Shown here piece after piece: positions 1 to 9,568 of a DNA stretch of 32,585 bases (its first letter is position 1; each line of letters opens with the position of its first letter). The stretch is taken from positions 60,354 through 92,938 of the forward strand of contig CAJUST010000012.1 of assembly GCA_910589105.1 (NCBI GenBank). The letters run 5' to 3'. The stretch is from an uncultured Lachnospiraceae bacterium. GTDB lineage: Bacteria; Bacillota; Clostridia; Lachnospirales; Lachnospiraceae. Position numbers and translations under genes: made by a program. The notes beneath the pieces were generated by a model, which was given only the letters and a program-made list of their open reading frames with translations, was not told where the DNA came from and ran no database searches.

Positions 1-1
1 A

Positions 2-1477
2 GTGGCAAACGGCGAAACGACGATAACGGCGACGGCGCAGGGCGCGGCAGATGGAAACATTGTGACGGCGGAAGCAAAAATCCGTGTGGAAATTCCGGCA
101 GTGGCAAAACCGGTTACAGGGATTTCATTAAGTCCGGAGAAAAAGACGCTGACAAAAAAAGATGAAACGGCGGAACTGAATGTATCATTTACGCCAGACG
201 ATGCGACGGATAAAACTTTGGATTGGGAGTCGTCTGATACGGGCGTTGCGACAGTGAAAGACGGAATCGTGACGGCAGTGGCAGACGGCGTGGCAACAAT
301 TACGGCAACAGCGCAAGGAAGCGCAGATGGAAAAGATCCGGTAACGGCGTCAGCGGAAATTACGGTTTTGATTTCTTCCGGCGGCGATGAGGACCCTGCG
401 GTGGCAGAAAAGAAGGAAGAACTTAGGGAGGAAATTAATAAAGCGAAAAAACAGCTTGAAGAAATTGACAAAAGCAAATATACGCCGGATTCCATAAAAG
501 CGTTGGAAGAAGCCATTGCCAATGCTAAGGAGGAGATGGAAAAGGACGGCGTAACGGCAGAAAGCCTAAAAAAGAGATTGGATGCGATTAGGGGCATCCG
601 GCTTGAAACGCTGATAGAAGCCGCGAAAAGGGCAGAGCTGAAAACTGCGGTGAGAGATGCGTACAAGGGAATCACAACTGCTTACTATACGTCAGCATCG
701 TTAAAGAAACTTCAGGATGCCGTAAAGAGCGCAGAGAAACTGGTTGCAAATGGCGCAACGGCAGAGGAGCTGACAAGGGCGCTGAATGCAATCAAAACTG
801 CAAAAAGAGGGCTTACGCTGTATGAGTATAAAGTGACGTTCAGCAATAATAGAGGCGTTATTATAGAGACAAAGAAAGTCAAGGCCGGGCAGAAGGTCAA
901 GGCTCCTGTAGATCCAAAGTTAGATGGATATACGTTCGGAGGGTGGTATTCTAATTCCATATGTACCTTAAAATATAATTTTTCATCAGCAGTCACAAGA
1001 AATATTACATTGTTTGCGAAGTGGACGAAGAAGCCGGCTGAGGAAGATTTGACAATGACGGACAGCAAAAAAATCACCTATCAGATAAAAGATAAGGACA
1101 AGAAACAGGCTATTGTTGTTTCCTGCGGGGACAAGAACGTGAAGAATGTGACGATTCCGGCAGAAGTCACCATCAAAGGCATAAAGTGTAAAGTTGTGGC
1201 GATTGGAGAAGACGCGTTCAAAGAGTGTAAGAAATTAAAGTCTGTCACGATTGGAAAGAACGTTCAGATTATTGAGAAAAATGCTTTTCTAAACTGTAAG
1301 AAATTAAAGAAAATAATATTGAAAGGCAAGGCGCTAAAAAAAGTAAAAAACAAAGCATTTAAAAATACTGCCAAAAATCTCAAAGTAAAGGCTCCGAAAG
1401 GAATGAAAAAAGCGCAGAAGAAGAAATTGTTAAGGATTTTGAAAAAAGGCGGGAATAAGAAGATAAAAGCAGTTTAA
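2..1477 (+). CDS. C-terminal part of a large modular surface protein (5' end outside window)
   Basis: The reading frame is open from the window edge, so only the C-terminal 491 residues are visible and the enzyme or adhesin part is unknown. In order I see the end of one bacterial Ig-like (Big_2) domain, a full Big_2 domain (about residues 38-122), two FIVAR-type helical repeats (about 135-275), an InlB B-repeat / Listeria-Bacteroides repeat (about 277-343, with the typical GYTFGGWY and LFAKW motifs), a BspA-like leucine-rich LRR_5 segment (about 375-450), and a very basic tail. The last ~90 residues are almost the same as the end of the GH20 protein encoded next, in protein and in DNA. No LPXTG motif or C-terminal membrane segment is present, so attachment to the cell would rest on the repeats. 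By analogy with its neighbour it may be the tail of another secreted glycosidase; that is inference. Confidence 0.85.
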   Translation: MANGETTITATAQGAADGNIVTAEAKIRVEIPAVAKPVTGISLSPEKKTLTKKDETAELNVSFTPDDATDKTLDWESSDTGVATVKDGIVTAVADGVATITATAQGSADGKDPVTASAEITVLISSGGDEDPAVAEKKEELREEINKAKKQLEEIDKSKYTPDSIKALEEAIANAKEEMEKDGVTAESLKKRLDAIRGIRLETLIEAAKRAELKTAVRDAYKGITTAYYTSASLKKLQDAVKSAEKLVANGATAEELTRALNAIKTAKRGLTLYEYKVTFSNNRGVIIETKKVKAGQKVKAPVDPKLDGYTFGGWYSNSICTLKYNFSSAVTRNITLFAKWTKKPAEEDLTMTDSKKITYQIKDKDKKQAIVVSCGDKNVKNVTIPAEVTIKGIKCKVVAIGEDAFKECKKLKSVTIGKNVQIIEKNAFLNCKKLKKIILKGKALKKVKNKAFKNTAKNLKVKAPKGMKKAQKKKLLRILKKGGNKKIKAV

Positions 1478-1608
1478 AGAATCAAGAATGAATTAAAAAT
1501 ATGGAAATGGTAAGAGAATAAAGTCAACAGTTAAGAAGATAAAAGCAGTCTGAAAGATCAAGGCAGCCATAAAAAATAAGAACAGTTTGAAAAATTAAGG
1601 CAGCAATA
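1457..1608 (+). repeat. Degenerate echoes of the gene's 3' end
   Basis: The string TAAGAAGATAAAAGCAGT, which spans the last codons and stop region of the preceding gene (from about 1457), recurs at 1532-1549 and is followed in both places by a related A-rich stretch (AAAGAATCAAG / AAAGATCAAG). A weaker third copy starts near 1582, about 37 bases after the second. The 1478-1630 interval is strongly purine-rich and otherwise holds no gene. It looks like decayed tandem duplication of the gene terminus. Confidence 0.5.
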
Positions 1609-1630
1609 GGAAAATATAAGCATTAAAAAT

Positions 1631-1676
1631 GAATTGTCCTGTAAGGAACATTTTCCTTACGGACAATTCTTTTTTC
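1631..1676 (+). terminator. Rho-independent terminator
   Basis: GAATTGTCC (1631-1639) and GTAAGGAA (1641-1648) pair perfectly with TTCCTTAC (1653-1660) and GGACAATTC (1661-1669), with one bulged T and a CATT loop, followed by a T run. It lies about 150 bases after the stop of the upstream surface-protein gene. Confidence 0.9.
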
Positions 1677-1750
1677 TTGGGCAATACTCTGCGTAATGAT
1701 ATACCCAGATAAAATTGGAAGTTTGGCAGAGGCTTAGAGAGGGAAGGAAA

Positions 1751-1792
1751 GCTGTAGTATTTCTTGTCTTTTTCCAAGGAAAGAACTTGATG
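1751..1792 (+). promoter_or_regulatory. Conserved hexosaminidase upstream element, copy A
   Basis: GCTGTAGT, then 17 unconserved bases, then AAGGAAA, one base, and AACTTGATG, whose TTGATG is the -35 box. The same blocks in the same order and nearly the same spacing precede the GH3 gene (9526-9568). A further shared TTGGAAG lies 30-36 bases upstream of both copies (1715 here). This suggests a common activator or repressor site adjoining the -35 box. The regulator is unknown. Confidence 0.6.
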
Positions 1793-1815
1793 TATGTATG
1801 GAGATTTGTTATACT
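1787..1815 (+). promoter_or_regulatory. Sigma-A promoter of the GH20 gene
   Basis: TTGATG (1787-1792), a 17-base spacer and TATACT (1810-1815), about 48 bases before the GH20 start codon. Confidence 0.75.
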
Positions 1816-1862
1816 GGAAATAGCATTTTAAACGCTCGCAGTATTAAGAGGAGGTAGAGAGT

Positions 1863-4800
1863 ATGATACAAAAAATGAAAAGGGGGCTTTCCCTTATTTT
1901 GGCATTTTGCATGTTAGTGACAGGGATGCAATTTGTTGGCGGGGAAAGATACGGGGCGGCGCAGGCTGCTGACAGAAACCTTGCGTTAGACGCGACTGTA
2001 ACAGCATCAAACACTGAAGAAGGCACTGGTTTTACGCCTGATAAAGTAAAAGATGGCAGGAAATCGGGGAGTGGAGATATCAGATGGGGGACGGATAAAG
2101 GAAATTCTTATTGGCTTCAGATGGCATGGAATGAGGCGGTGGATTTGCGCTTCTTTTTCATTACATGGCAGAGAAGGACGGCGCAGAGCCTTAAGATTCA
2201 GATTTCGAATGACGGAAATTCTTGGACAGATGCATGGTCAAGGACGCAAAATTCTGATTCATTACTAGAAAAAATTGACTTAGGTCAAACTAAAAGAACA
2301 AAATATGTTAAATTTGTTATGGAGAATATTCTTGCAACAGATCCGGATAACATCGTTTCAGGTTGGAATAATGTTTCGGTTTATGAAATAGAAGCTTATG
2401 CAAAGCTTCCTGAAAATATGGCAAGATACGCAGTTCCGACGGCTGAGAGCAATGAAACTGCGAATCTTGTGCCGGAGTTTGCGGCAGACGGAGACAGGCG
2501 GACGAAATGGGGATCGGCAGAAAAACAGGAAGGGCAGTCTTCATGGTTTCAGCTTCAATGGGCGGAAGCGCAGCCTGTCCGTAATATTTATATTTTATGG
2601 GAACGGAGAAATGTAGAAGGATATAAAATCCAAATTTCAGAGAATGGGACAGATTGGATAGATGTGTATGAAAATGAGACATATCCGTCTGATAATGATG
2701 ATTATATTACTTTGAATGAGACTGTAACGGCGAAATATCTTCGTTTATATATGGATAAAATACATAATGCAAGCGCTGACCCGGAAGAAACGAGTTGGTT
2801 GACGGCGTGTTTGTTTGAATTTCAGGCATATGGAGAAACGTCGGAAGAATGGGATAATTTATCCAAGATAAATCTTGCTTTATCCGCGACGGCGACTGCT
2901 TCCGCTTCGGAAACGGGCAATGAGCCTGCTAAGATGAATGACGGTTCAAGGGACAGCAGGTGGGCGCATCCCCAAGCTTCGAGCTCATGGGCGAAACTGG
3001 CATGGAATAAAAAGCAGACGATGCAGGAATTTCGCATTGTTTGGGAAAGGTTAAGCGCAAAGTCATTTTATCTGGAGACGTCAGAAAATGGAACGGACTG
3101 GGAAAAAATTACAAAGACATTTTCAACGCCAACGAGCGCAAATTTTGAGATAAAACTGTCGAAACCTGTAACGGCAAAATTCCTCCGGTTAAATGTGGCG
3201 GAAATTGAAGCTTTGGGCGGCTGGCGGGCAGTGTCCATTTTTGAATTCGAAGTATATGCCGCCGGAGGAATGACGCATGAAGAAGGCGCGCAGGAGATCA
3301 ATGGTGATTTGGAAGGCATAGAAGCGGAGATTGCAAAATTGGAAGCGCCGGAAGTGGCAGAAGGAGACACGTCAATTTATATGCCGGAGATTGAAGATGT
3401 GGCGGTACGTTTTTGCGCGGATTATGAACAAGTTATTTCAGAAGACGGCGCGATTTACGCTCCATTGGAAGAAAAAACGGTAAAAGGGTTTTATGAACTG
3501 ACGGAAGAAAACGGCGCAGCGCATAAAAGTAAAGAATTTACAGTTGTAGTTCCGGGACAGCATACAGAAGCGGAAGGCGCGAATGAAAAACCGCCTGTGA
3601 TACCGGAGCTTCAGGAATGGCATGGTTTGACTGGAGAGTTTCTTTGCGGGGCTGCCAGCCAGATTATAGTAAATGACGGGGAATTATTGGAAACTGCAAA
3701 TGAGTTTGCAAAAGACTTTAAAGAAATGACTGGGTTTGAGCTTTTGGTGTTGGATAACGCAAATGGCAATACAACTCCAACGGCAGGAGATTTTTGCCTG
3801 TCGCTTACAGAGGAGAGACAAGGTCTTGGAAAAGAAGGCTATACGTTAGACATTGGGGATTATATTACGATAGAAGCGGAAAATCCTGTAGGGGCGTATT
3901 GGTCAACCAGAACCATTCTTCAGATTGTAAAGCAGACAGGCGGCATTGTACCGAAAGGAAAAGTCAGGGACTATCCGAAATATGAAGTGCGCGCGTTTAT
4001 GCTTGATGTAGGCAGAAAGCCGATTACGATGGAGTCGGTAAAGCAGTATGCCGACAATATGGCATGGTATAAGATGAACAGCTTCCAGCTCCATTTAAGC
4101 GACAACTTAATATTTACGAGAGATTATGCGACTGAGGAGGAAGCGATTGAGAAAGCGTATGCGGGATTTCGGCTGGAATCTGACAATATAGGGCCGACAA
4201 CTGGAAAATCCGCCACTTCGGAAGACCTGTATTATACAAAAGATGAGTTTCGCTCATTTATAGAGGAAAGCAGGGGAAAAGGCATTGACGTTGTGCCGGA
4301 ATTTGATATGCCGGCTCATGCGCTGCCATTTACTAGGGCGTTTCCGGAATATATGACGCTTGGAGGAAACAATGGGCCAAAAGGATATTTAATTGAAGAA
4401 ATAGATCTTTCAAAAGAAGGGGCGACAGACTGGGCGAAAAGCATATGGCAGGAATATATGGAAGGAGAAACCCCGGTTTTTGACCAAGACGTTACGATAC
4501 ACATTGGAACAGATGAATTTCATGGATCTGGAGGAAACGAGAGTTTCCGTAAGTTTTCGGACGACATGATTAAGTTTGTACAGGGAACTGGCAGAACGGT
4601 GCGGATGTGGGGAAGCCTTTCCAATAAATCGGGGACTACTCCGGTTGCTTCGGAAGGGGTGCAGCTAAATATCTGGGAAACTAGCTACTCAGATCCGAAA
4701 AATATGTACCAGTTAGGCTATGATCTGATCAACACATTAAATACAGAAGGGCTTTATATCGTCCCAAGTGGAACGGGAGTCCGTGGAAATTCTTATTCGG

Positions 4801-7800
4801 ACTATCTTAGCCCGACGCATCTTTATAATAATTTCAAGCCAAATAAATTTGGGAATTTTACACTGGAAGCCGGAGACGATCAAATGCTTGGCGCTTGTTA
4901 TGCGATGTGGCATGATTATATAGACACGAGGGCGAATGGAATTTCGGAATATGATTCTTTTGACCGTTTCTTTGAGCCGCTGCCATATATGAGCGCAAAA
5001 CTCTGGGGAGAAGCGGAAGACAGGAACTATGCGGAATTTACAAATCTTGTGGAGCAGACGGCAACGGCTCCGGGGACGACGATTTATGGAGAAACGAAAT
5101 CGGCGTCATCTGAGATTGCGGAGTACAAATTTGATTCGGACATGAAAACAGACGAAAGCGCCAACGGCTATGATTTGACGGAAGCGCAAAACGTCGGGGA
5201 GACAACGGTTACGGGCGGAAAAGCGCTTCAGTTAAAAGGCGGGAAAAGTTATGTGGAAACTCCATTGGATAACATTGGACCGAATGCCGTTTTGGAAATG
5301 AGAGTAAAAATGGACGCAGACGCTGCGGGCGAGCAGATTCTATGCGAATCGAAATTGGAGTTTGGAGCGTATGGAACGTATGCGTTTAAAGCTTCTCAAA
5401 TCAATACGGGCAAGGTTGGGTTTTCTAGGGAGGGTTATCACTACTCCTTTGATTACACATTGCCGAAGAATGAATGGCATACGCTTGAGTTCCACGGGGG
5501 ACAAAACAATGTTGCGCTATATGTAGATGGGGATCTGGTGGATTCTGATCCGGATATTTATTTTGAAAACCGGCCGACCGCAGAATTAAGCGAAGTCATT
5601 ACGCAGCGCGGCGCCAAAAAAGTTTCAACGATGCGCGTTCCTTTTGGAAGGATTGGAAGTAAGACGAATAGTTTTAAAGGGGAAATTGACTTTGTGGCTG
5701 TTTCATCGTCAAAAAGGATTTCCGGCAATTATGGCAAGATTTCAAGAGAGGGCTGGACTGCGGCAGCCTGCAGTGTCCATACAGAAGGACCTATCAATAA
5801 TGCGATTGATGGATCGAACGATACCTATTGGCATCAAAATTGGTCGTCAGACACTTCACTTGGAACGGAAACGACTATCCACCCAGAAGGCGCGCACTGG
5901 TATGAAGTGACGCTGCCAGAGGCCCAGACAGTTGCAAGGCTGACATATCTGCCAAGACAGAATAATGTAAACGGCAGAATTTTTGAATACAGTATTGTAG
6001 TGGAGAAAGAAGACGGAACGAAAGAAACAGTGGCGGATCATCAGACATGGGCGGAAGACACGTCACTAAAAACAGCAGATTTTTCACCGGTTAGGGCGAA
6101 AAAAGTAAAATTATTGGTACATAGATCAGGGGGCAGCCATGCCACGATTGCAGAATTGAATTTATACGGGGATACTAGCGTAAACGGTCTTAAAACAACT
6201 TTGTCAGCATCTGTGGAAAGTTACAGAGATTACAAAGCGGCTGATTATACTGAATTGTCATGGAACCGGTTTAGTGAAGCTTATGAGATGGCATGTGAGC
6301 TATTGGAAATAAATAGCGATGTGTCTGAAGATTATATTGCGGCGTATGAAAGGTTAGAGGACGCAGCATCGGGGCTTGTCCAAAGATCGACGGACCGCAG
6401 GCTGTTTGATTTGATAAAAGAAGGCGGGCAAAAGAAAGCGGAAGATTACGCTAAAACAGGATATGACGCATACCAAGCGAAAGTTGATGCGGCAAAAGCC
6501 CTTGCTGACAATGCGTCGGAGGAAGATAAAAAAACGGCTGCAGATGAAATTGAAACAGCAAAAGAAACCCTTGTGTATATCGGTGAATTGCGCAGGGTGA
6601 AAGAAGAAGCGGAAGGTAAGAATCTGGAAGACTATGTTCAAGATGAAAATCTTACCGCGTTCCAGACCGCAATTACGGCGGCAGAAACCGTGATAAACAA
6701 TGCAGATGCGACAGTGGCAGAAGTAGAGGAAGCCCTTCATAATTTGAGGGAGGCAGAGAAAAAACTTGTCATTGATGCCTTAGCAGTCAAACGGAAAGAA
6801 CTGTTAAGGGAAGTGGAGAAGGCGCAACAGAAATTAGAAGAAATAGACAGAGCAGAGTATACGGAAGCTTCTTTGAAAGAATTAGAGGACGCCATTTTGG
6901 CAGCCGGGCAGGAAGTGGAGAAGGACGATACGACAGAAGCAAGATTACAGGAGCTGTTGGATGCCCTTTTAGCGGTAGAATTGGTTACGAAGCTGGATGA
7001 AAAGAAAGCGGAATTAGATGCCGCAGTGAAAGCCAAAGAAGCTGAGTTGGCAGAAATCAACCGTGAAGAATACACGGCGTCTTCGATACGGGCATTGGAA
7101 ACGGCAATCGCGGAAGCGAAAGCGGAATTAAATAAGACGGATACGACGGTAGCGGCGTTGACTGAGAAACTGGAAGCGCTAGATGTGACGCTGGAGCGGA
7201 AAGATCCGAATTTGCCGGCCAAGAAAGAAGAACTGCAGACAGAGATAGAAAAAGCAGAGCAGAAACTGGAAGGCTGGCGAAGGGGAGCGTATACGGAAGC
7301 TTCTGTAGCGGCATTAGAAGCGGCAATCGCGGAAGCGAGAGCGGAACTGGACAAAGAGGAAACGACAACGGCGATACTGCAAGAGAAGAAGGAAGCGTTA
7401 AACGTGACGTTAGAGCCAAAAGATGCGGAAGTGTTTGCGGCAAAAGAAGGCTTGGAAACAGCTATAACGGAAGCGGAAGAAAAGCTAAAAGAGATTAACC
7501 CGTCAGATTATACAGAAGAATCGGTAGCGGCATTGCAAAACGCAATCGCGGAGGCGAAAGCGGAACTGGAGAAAACCGGAGCGACGACAGATACGATAGC
7601 GGCAAAATTAGAAGCGCTGAATATGGAGCTTACGCCGAAAGACCCAGACGTGGCGGCCAAGAAAGAAGAACTGCGCGAAAAAGTAAAAGAAGCAGAGAAA
7701 AAACTGGAAGGCTGGCGGAAGGAAGCGTATACGAAAGACTCGGTAGCGGAACTGGAAGCGGCGATCGCGGAAGCGAAAGCGGAACTGGAAAAATCGGAAA

Positions 7801-9398
7801 CGACGACGGCGAAACTGCAAGAAAAGCTGGAAGCGTTAAATGTGACGTTAGAGCCAAAAGATGCGGAAGTGTTTGCGGCAAAAGAAGGCTTGGAAACAGC
7901 TATAACGGAAGCGGAAGAAAAGCTAAAAGAGATTAACCCGTCAGATTATACAGAAGAATCGGTAGCGGCATTGCAAAACGCAATCGCGGAGGCGAAAGCG
8001 GAACTGGAGAAAACCGGAGCGACGACAGATACGATAGCGGCAAAATTAGAAGCGCTGAATGTGGGGCTTACGCCGAAAGATCCGGATTTGGCGGCAAAGA
8101 AGGACGAACTGCGGGCAGAAGTAAAGGAAGCAGAGAAAAAACTGGAAGGCTGGCGGAAGGAAGCGTATACGGAAAGTTCGGTAGCGGAACTGGAAGCGGC
8201 GATCGCGGAAGCGAAAGCGGAACTGGAGAAATCGGATACGACAACGGCGAAATTGCAAGAAAAGCTGGATGCGTTAAAGGAAAAGACGCTTACGCCAAAA
8301 GATCCGGAAGTGTTTGCGGCAAAAGAAGGCTTGGAGGTAGCGGTAACGGAAGCGGAAGAAAAGCTAAAAGAGATTAACAGGCAGGATTATACAAAAGAAT
8401 CCGTAGAGGCGCTGGAAACGGCGGTTGAAGAAGCGAAAGCGTTGCTGGAAACCGGTTCTTTAGATAAGATAAAAGCGGCTCTTGCAAAATTGCAGGGAAT
8501 CAGGCTTGAAACTCCGGCGGAAGTATCGAAAAAACAAGTTCTTCAACAAACGATCAACACGGCTAAGAATGAATTAAAAAATAGTAAGTATACGTCTGCC
8601 ACACTAAATATTTTACAGGGAGCGATTACATCTGCAGAAAATTTAATTAAAAAAGGAGGATCTGTGGAAGAATTGCAGAAAGCCATTGATAAAATTGCAG
8701 CCGCAAAGAAAGGTTTGAAGTTTATTGAATATCAGGTTGTATTTAACAGCCATGGCGGTTCACCCGTAAAAACGAAGCCCGTTGTGATAGGAAAGAAGGT
8801 TACTGAACCGGCAAAACCAAAACGCGCAGGATATAATTTTGACGGCTGGTATTTAGAAGCTACCTATAAAACGAAGTACAATTTTTCGCGCGCGGTAACA
8901 AAGAGTTTTACGCTTCATGCAAAATGGAGCAAAATTGAGACGGAAACGCCGAAGTTTGGAGATGACGCGACGCATACGGATCAGAAAGAAAAGATTACCT
9001 ATAAAGTGGTGAGCGCATCAAAGAAAACGGCAATGGTTGTAAAGGGCCTGAATAAAAATGCAAAGAGTGTCCGTATACCGGCGAGCGTCACAATAGAAGG
9101 AACCGTATGTAAAGTGATCAAAATTGGAAAAGACGCATTTAAAGGGTATGGAAAACTTACAAAAGTGACCTTGGATAAAAACATTCAAATGATTGATAAA
9201 AATGCTTTTCTAAACTGTAAGAAATTAAAAACAATCACATTAAAAGGCAAGGCATTAAAAACAGTGAAAAGCAAAGCATTTAAGAACACTGCCAAAAATC
9301 TCAAAGTAAAGGCGCCAAAAGGAATGAAAAAAGCGCAGAAAAAGAAATTGTTAAGGATTTTGAAAAAAGGCGGCAACAAGAAGATAAAAGTAGTATAA
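1863..9398 (+). CDS. Secreted multi-domain GH20 beta-N-acetylhexosaminidase
   Basis: This gene encodes a 2,511-residue exported enzyme expected to release terminal GlcNAc/GalNAc (or related HexNAc units) from host or dietary glycans. The start follows GAGGAGG at 1848-1854. Residues 1-36 are a signal peptide ending AQA/AD. Three F5/8C (discoidin-like) carbohydrate-binding domains span about 37-470, then a GH20b domain (about 575-705) and the GH20 barrel (about 706-1065). The barrel carries VPEFDMPAHA and the catalytic Asp-Glu pair at D884-E885 in HIGTDEFHG. A LamG/concanavalin-like domain (about 1085-1285), a fourth F5/8C (about 1290-1438), about eleven FIVAR-type helical repeats (about 1510-2285), an InlB B-repeat (about 2288-2357) and an LRR_5/basic tail follow. 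FIVAR units alternate in two types, giving a 146-residue period with two exactly repeated DNA stretches. No LPXTG is present. Exact substrate (mucin, milk oligosaccharide, glycosaminoglycan) cannot be told from sequence. Confidence 0.93.
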   Translation: MIQKMKRGLSLILAFCMLVTGMQFVGGERYGAAQAADRNLALDATVTASNTEEGTGFTPDKVKDGRKSGSGDIRWGTDKGNSYWLQMAWNEAVDLRFFFITWQRRTAQSLKIQISNDGNSWTDAWSRTQNSDSLLEKIDLGQTKRTKYVKFVMENILATDPDNIVSGWNNVSVYEIEAYAKLPENMARYAVPTAESNETANLVPEFAADGDRRTKWGSAEKQEGQSSWFQLQWAEAQPVRNIYILWERRNVEGYKIQISENGTDWIDVYENETYPSDNDDYITLNETVTAKYLRLYMDKIHNASADPEETSWLTACLFEFQAYGETSEEWDNLSKINLALSATATASASETGNEPAKMNDGSRDSRWAHPQASSSWAKLAWNKKQTMQEFRIVWERLSAKSFYLETSENGTDWEKITKTFSTPTSANFEIKLSKPVTAKFLRLNVAEIEALGGWRAVSIFEFEVYAAGGMTHEEGAQEINGDLEGIEAEIAKLEAPEVAEGDTSIYMPEIEDVAVRFCADYEQVISEDGAIYAPLEEKTVKGFYELTEENGAAHKSKEFTVVVPGQHTEAEGANEKPPVIPELQEWHGLTGEFLCGAASQIIVNDGELLETANEFAKDFKEMTGFELLVLDNANGNTTPTAGDFCLSLTEERQGLGKEGYTLDIGDYITIEAENPVGAYWSTRTILQIVKQTGGIVPKGKVRDYPKYEVRAFMLDVGRKPITMESVKQYADNMAWYKMNSFQLHLSDNLIFTRDYATEEEAIEKAYAGFRLESDNIGPTTGKSATSEDLYYTKDEFRSFIEESRGKGIDVVPEFDMPAHALPFTRAFPEYMTLGGNNGPKGYLIEEIDLSKEGATDWAKSIWQEYMEGETPVFDQDVTIHIGTDEFHGSGGNESFRKFSDDMIKFVQGTGRTVRMWGSLSNKSGTTPVASEGVQLNIWETSYSDPKNMYQLGYDLINTLNTEGLYIVPSGTGVRGNSYSDYLSPTHLYNNFKPNKFGNFTLEAGDDQMLGACYAMWHDYIDTRANGISEYDSFDRFFEPLPYMSAKLWGEAEDRNYAEFTNLVEQTATAPGTTIYGETKSASSEIAEYKFDSDMKTDESANGYDLTEAQNVGETTVTGGKALQLKGGKSYVETPLDNIGPNAVLEMRVKMDADAAGEQILCESKLEFGAYGTYAFKASQINTGKVGFSREGYHYSFDYTLPKNEWHTLEFHGGQNNVALYVDGDLVDSDPDIYFENRPTAELSEVITQRGAKKVSTMRVPFGRIGSKTNSFKGEIDFVAVSSSKRISGNYGKISREGWTAAACSVHTEGPINNAIDGSNDTYWHQNWSSDTSLGTETTIHPEGAHWYEVTLPEAQTVARLTYLPRQNNVNGRIFEYSIVVEKEDGTKETVADHQTWAEDTSLKTADFSPVRAKKVKLLVHRSGGSHATIAELNLYGDTSVNGLKTTLSASVESYRDYKAADYTELSWNRFSEAYEMACELLEINSDVSEDYIAAYERLEDAASGLVQRSTDRRLFDLIKEGGQKKAEDYAKTGYDAYQAKVDAAKALADNASEEDKKTAADEIETAKETLVYIGELRRVKEEAEGKNLEDYVQDENLTAFQTAITAAETVINNADATVAEVEEALHNLREAEKKLVIDALAVKRKELLREVEKAQQKLEEIDRAEYTEASLKELEDAILAAGQEVEKDDTTEARLQELLDALLAVELVTKLDEKKAELDAAVKAKEAELAEINREEYTASSIRALETAIAEAKAELNKTDTTVAALTEKLEALDVTLERKDPNLPAKKEELQTEIEKAEQKLEGWRRGAYTEASVAALEAAIAEARAELDKEETTTAILQEKKEALNVTLEPKDAEVFAAKEGLETAITEAEEKLKEINPSDYTEESVAALQNAIAEAKAELEKTGATTDTIAAKLEALNMELTPKDPDVAAKKEELREKVKEAEKKLEGWRKEAYTKDSVAELEAAIAEAKAELEKSETTTAKLQEKLEALNVTLEPKDAEVFAAKEGLETAITEAEEKLKEINPSDYTEESVAALQNAIAEAKAELEKTGATTDTIAAKLEALNVGLTPKDPDLAAKKDELRAEVKEAEKKLEGWRKEAYTESSVAELEAAIAEAKAELEKSDTTTAKLQEKLDALKEKTLTPKDPEVFAAKEGLEVAVTEAEEKLKEINRQDYTKESVEALETAVEEAKALLETGSLDKIKAALAKLQGIRLETPAEVSKKQVLQQTINTAKNELKNSKYTSATLNILQGAITSAENLIKKGGSVEELQKAIDKIAAAKKGLKFIEYQVVFNSHGGSPVKTKPVVIGKKVTEPAKPKRAGYNFDGWYLEATYKTKYNFSRAVTKSFTLHAKWSKIETETPKFGDDATHTDQKEKITYKVVSASKKTAMVVKGLNKNAKSVRIPASVTIEGTVCKVIKIGKDAFKGYGKLTKVTLDKNIQMIDKNAFLNCKKLKTITLKGKALKTVKSKAFKNTAKNLKVKAPKGMKKAQKKKLLRILKKGGNKKIKVV
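7404..7622 (+). repeat. Perfect 219-bp intragenic repeat, copy 1
   Basis: Identical base for base to 7842-8060, offset 438 bases (146 codons, one A+B pair of FIVAR units). The flanking FIVAR units are clearly diverged, so the identity points to recent duplication or gene conversion. Confidence 0.9.
7842..8060 (+). repeat. Perfect 219-bp intragenic repeat, copy 2
   Basis: Second copy of the 7404-7622 repeat inside the GH20 FIVAR array. In-frame recombination between the copies would remove or add exactly 146 residues. Confidence 0.9.
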
Positions 9399-9409
9399 TA
9401 TAAAAAATG

Positions 9410-9448
9410 TCCGGCAGGGAGTTTGGGTTCCCTGCCGGATATTTTTTT
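9410..9448 (+). terminator. Rho-independent terminator of the GH20 gene
   Basis: TCCGGCAGGGA (9410-9420) pairs perfectly with TCCCTGCCGGA (9429-9439) around an 8-base loop, followed by a T run. It starts 12 bases after the stop codon. Confidence 0.95.
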
Positions 9449-9525
9449 CTGAAAAACAAAATATATTATTTTATTGTCCGGATATAAATGGAAATTTGGA
9501 AGCGCCAAGCTAGAATGGCATGGAA

Positions 9526-9568
9526 GCTGTAGTCTTTTATGCCAATGTTCAAGGAAATAAACTTGATG
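9526..9568 (+). promoter_or_regulatory. Conserved hexosaminidase upstream element, copy B
   Basis: GCTGTAGT, 17 unconserved bases, AAGGAAA, two bases, AACTTGATG: the same arrangement as at 1751-1792. A TTGGAAG block lies further upstream at 9496-9502. The terminator and sequence between this and the GH20 gene are not repeated, so the element itself is what is conserved. Confidence 0.6.

Noticed and set aside
6737..7354. Long open frame on the minus strand under the GH20 FIVAR array
   Set aside because: A shadow of the repetitive GCG/GAA-rich coding sequence; it has a low-complexity Ser/Ala product and no RBS.
7404..8284. Regular DNA repeats suggesting a CRISPR array
   Set aside because: Period is 438 bases, in frame with a protein, with no short repeats or unique spacers.
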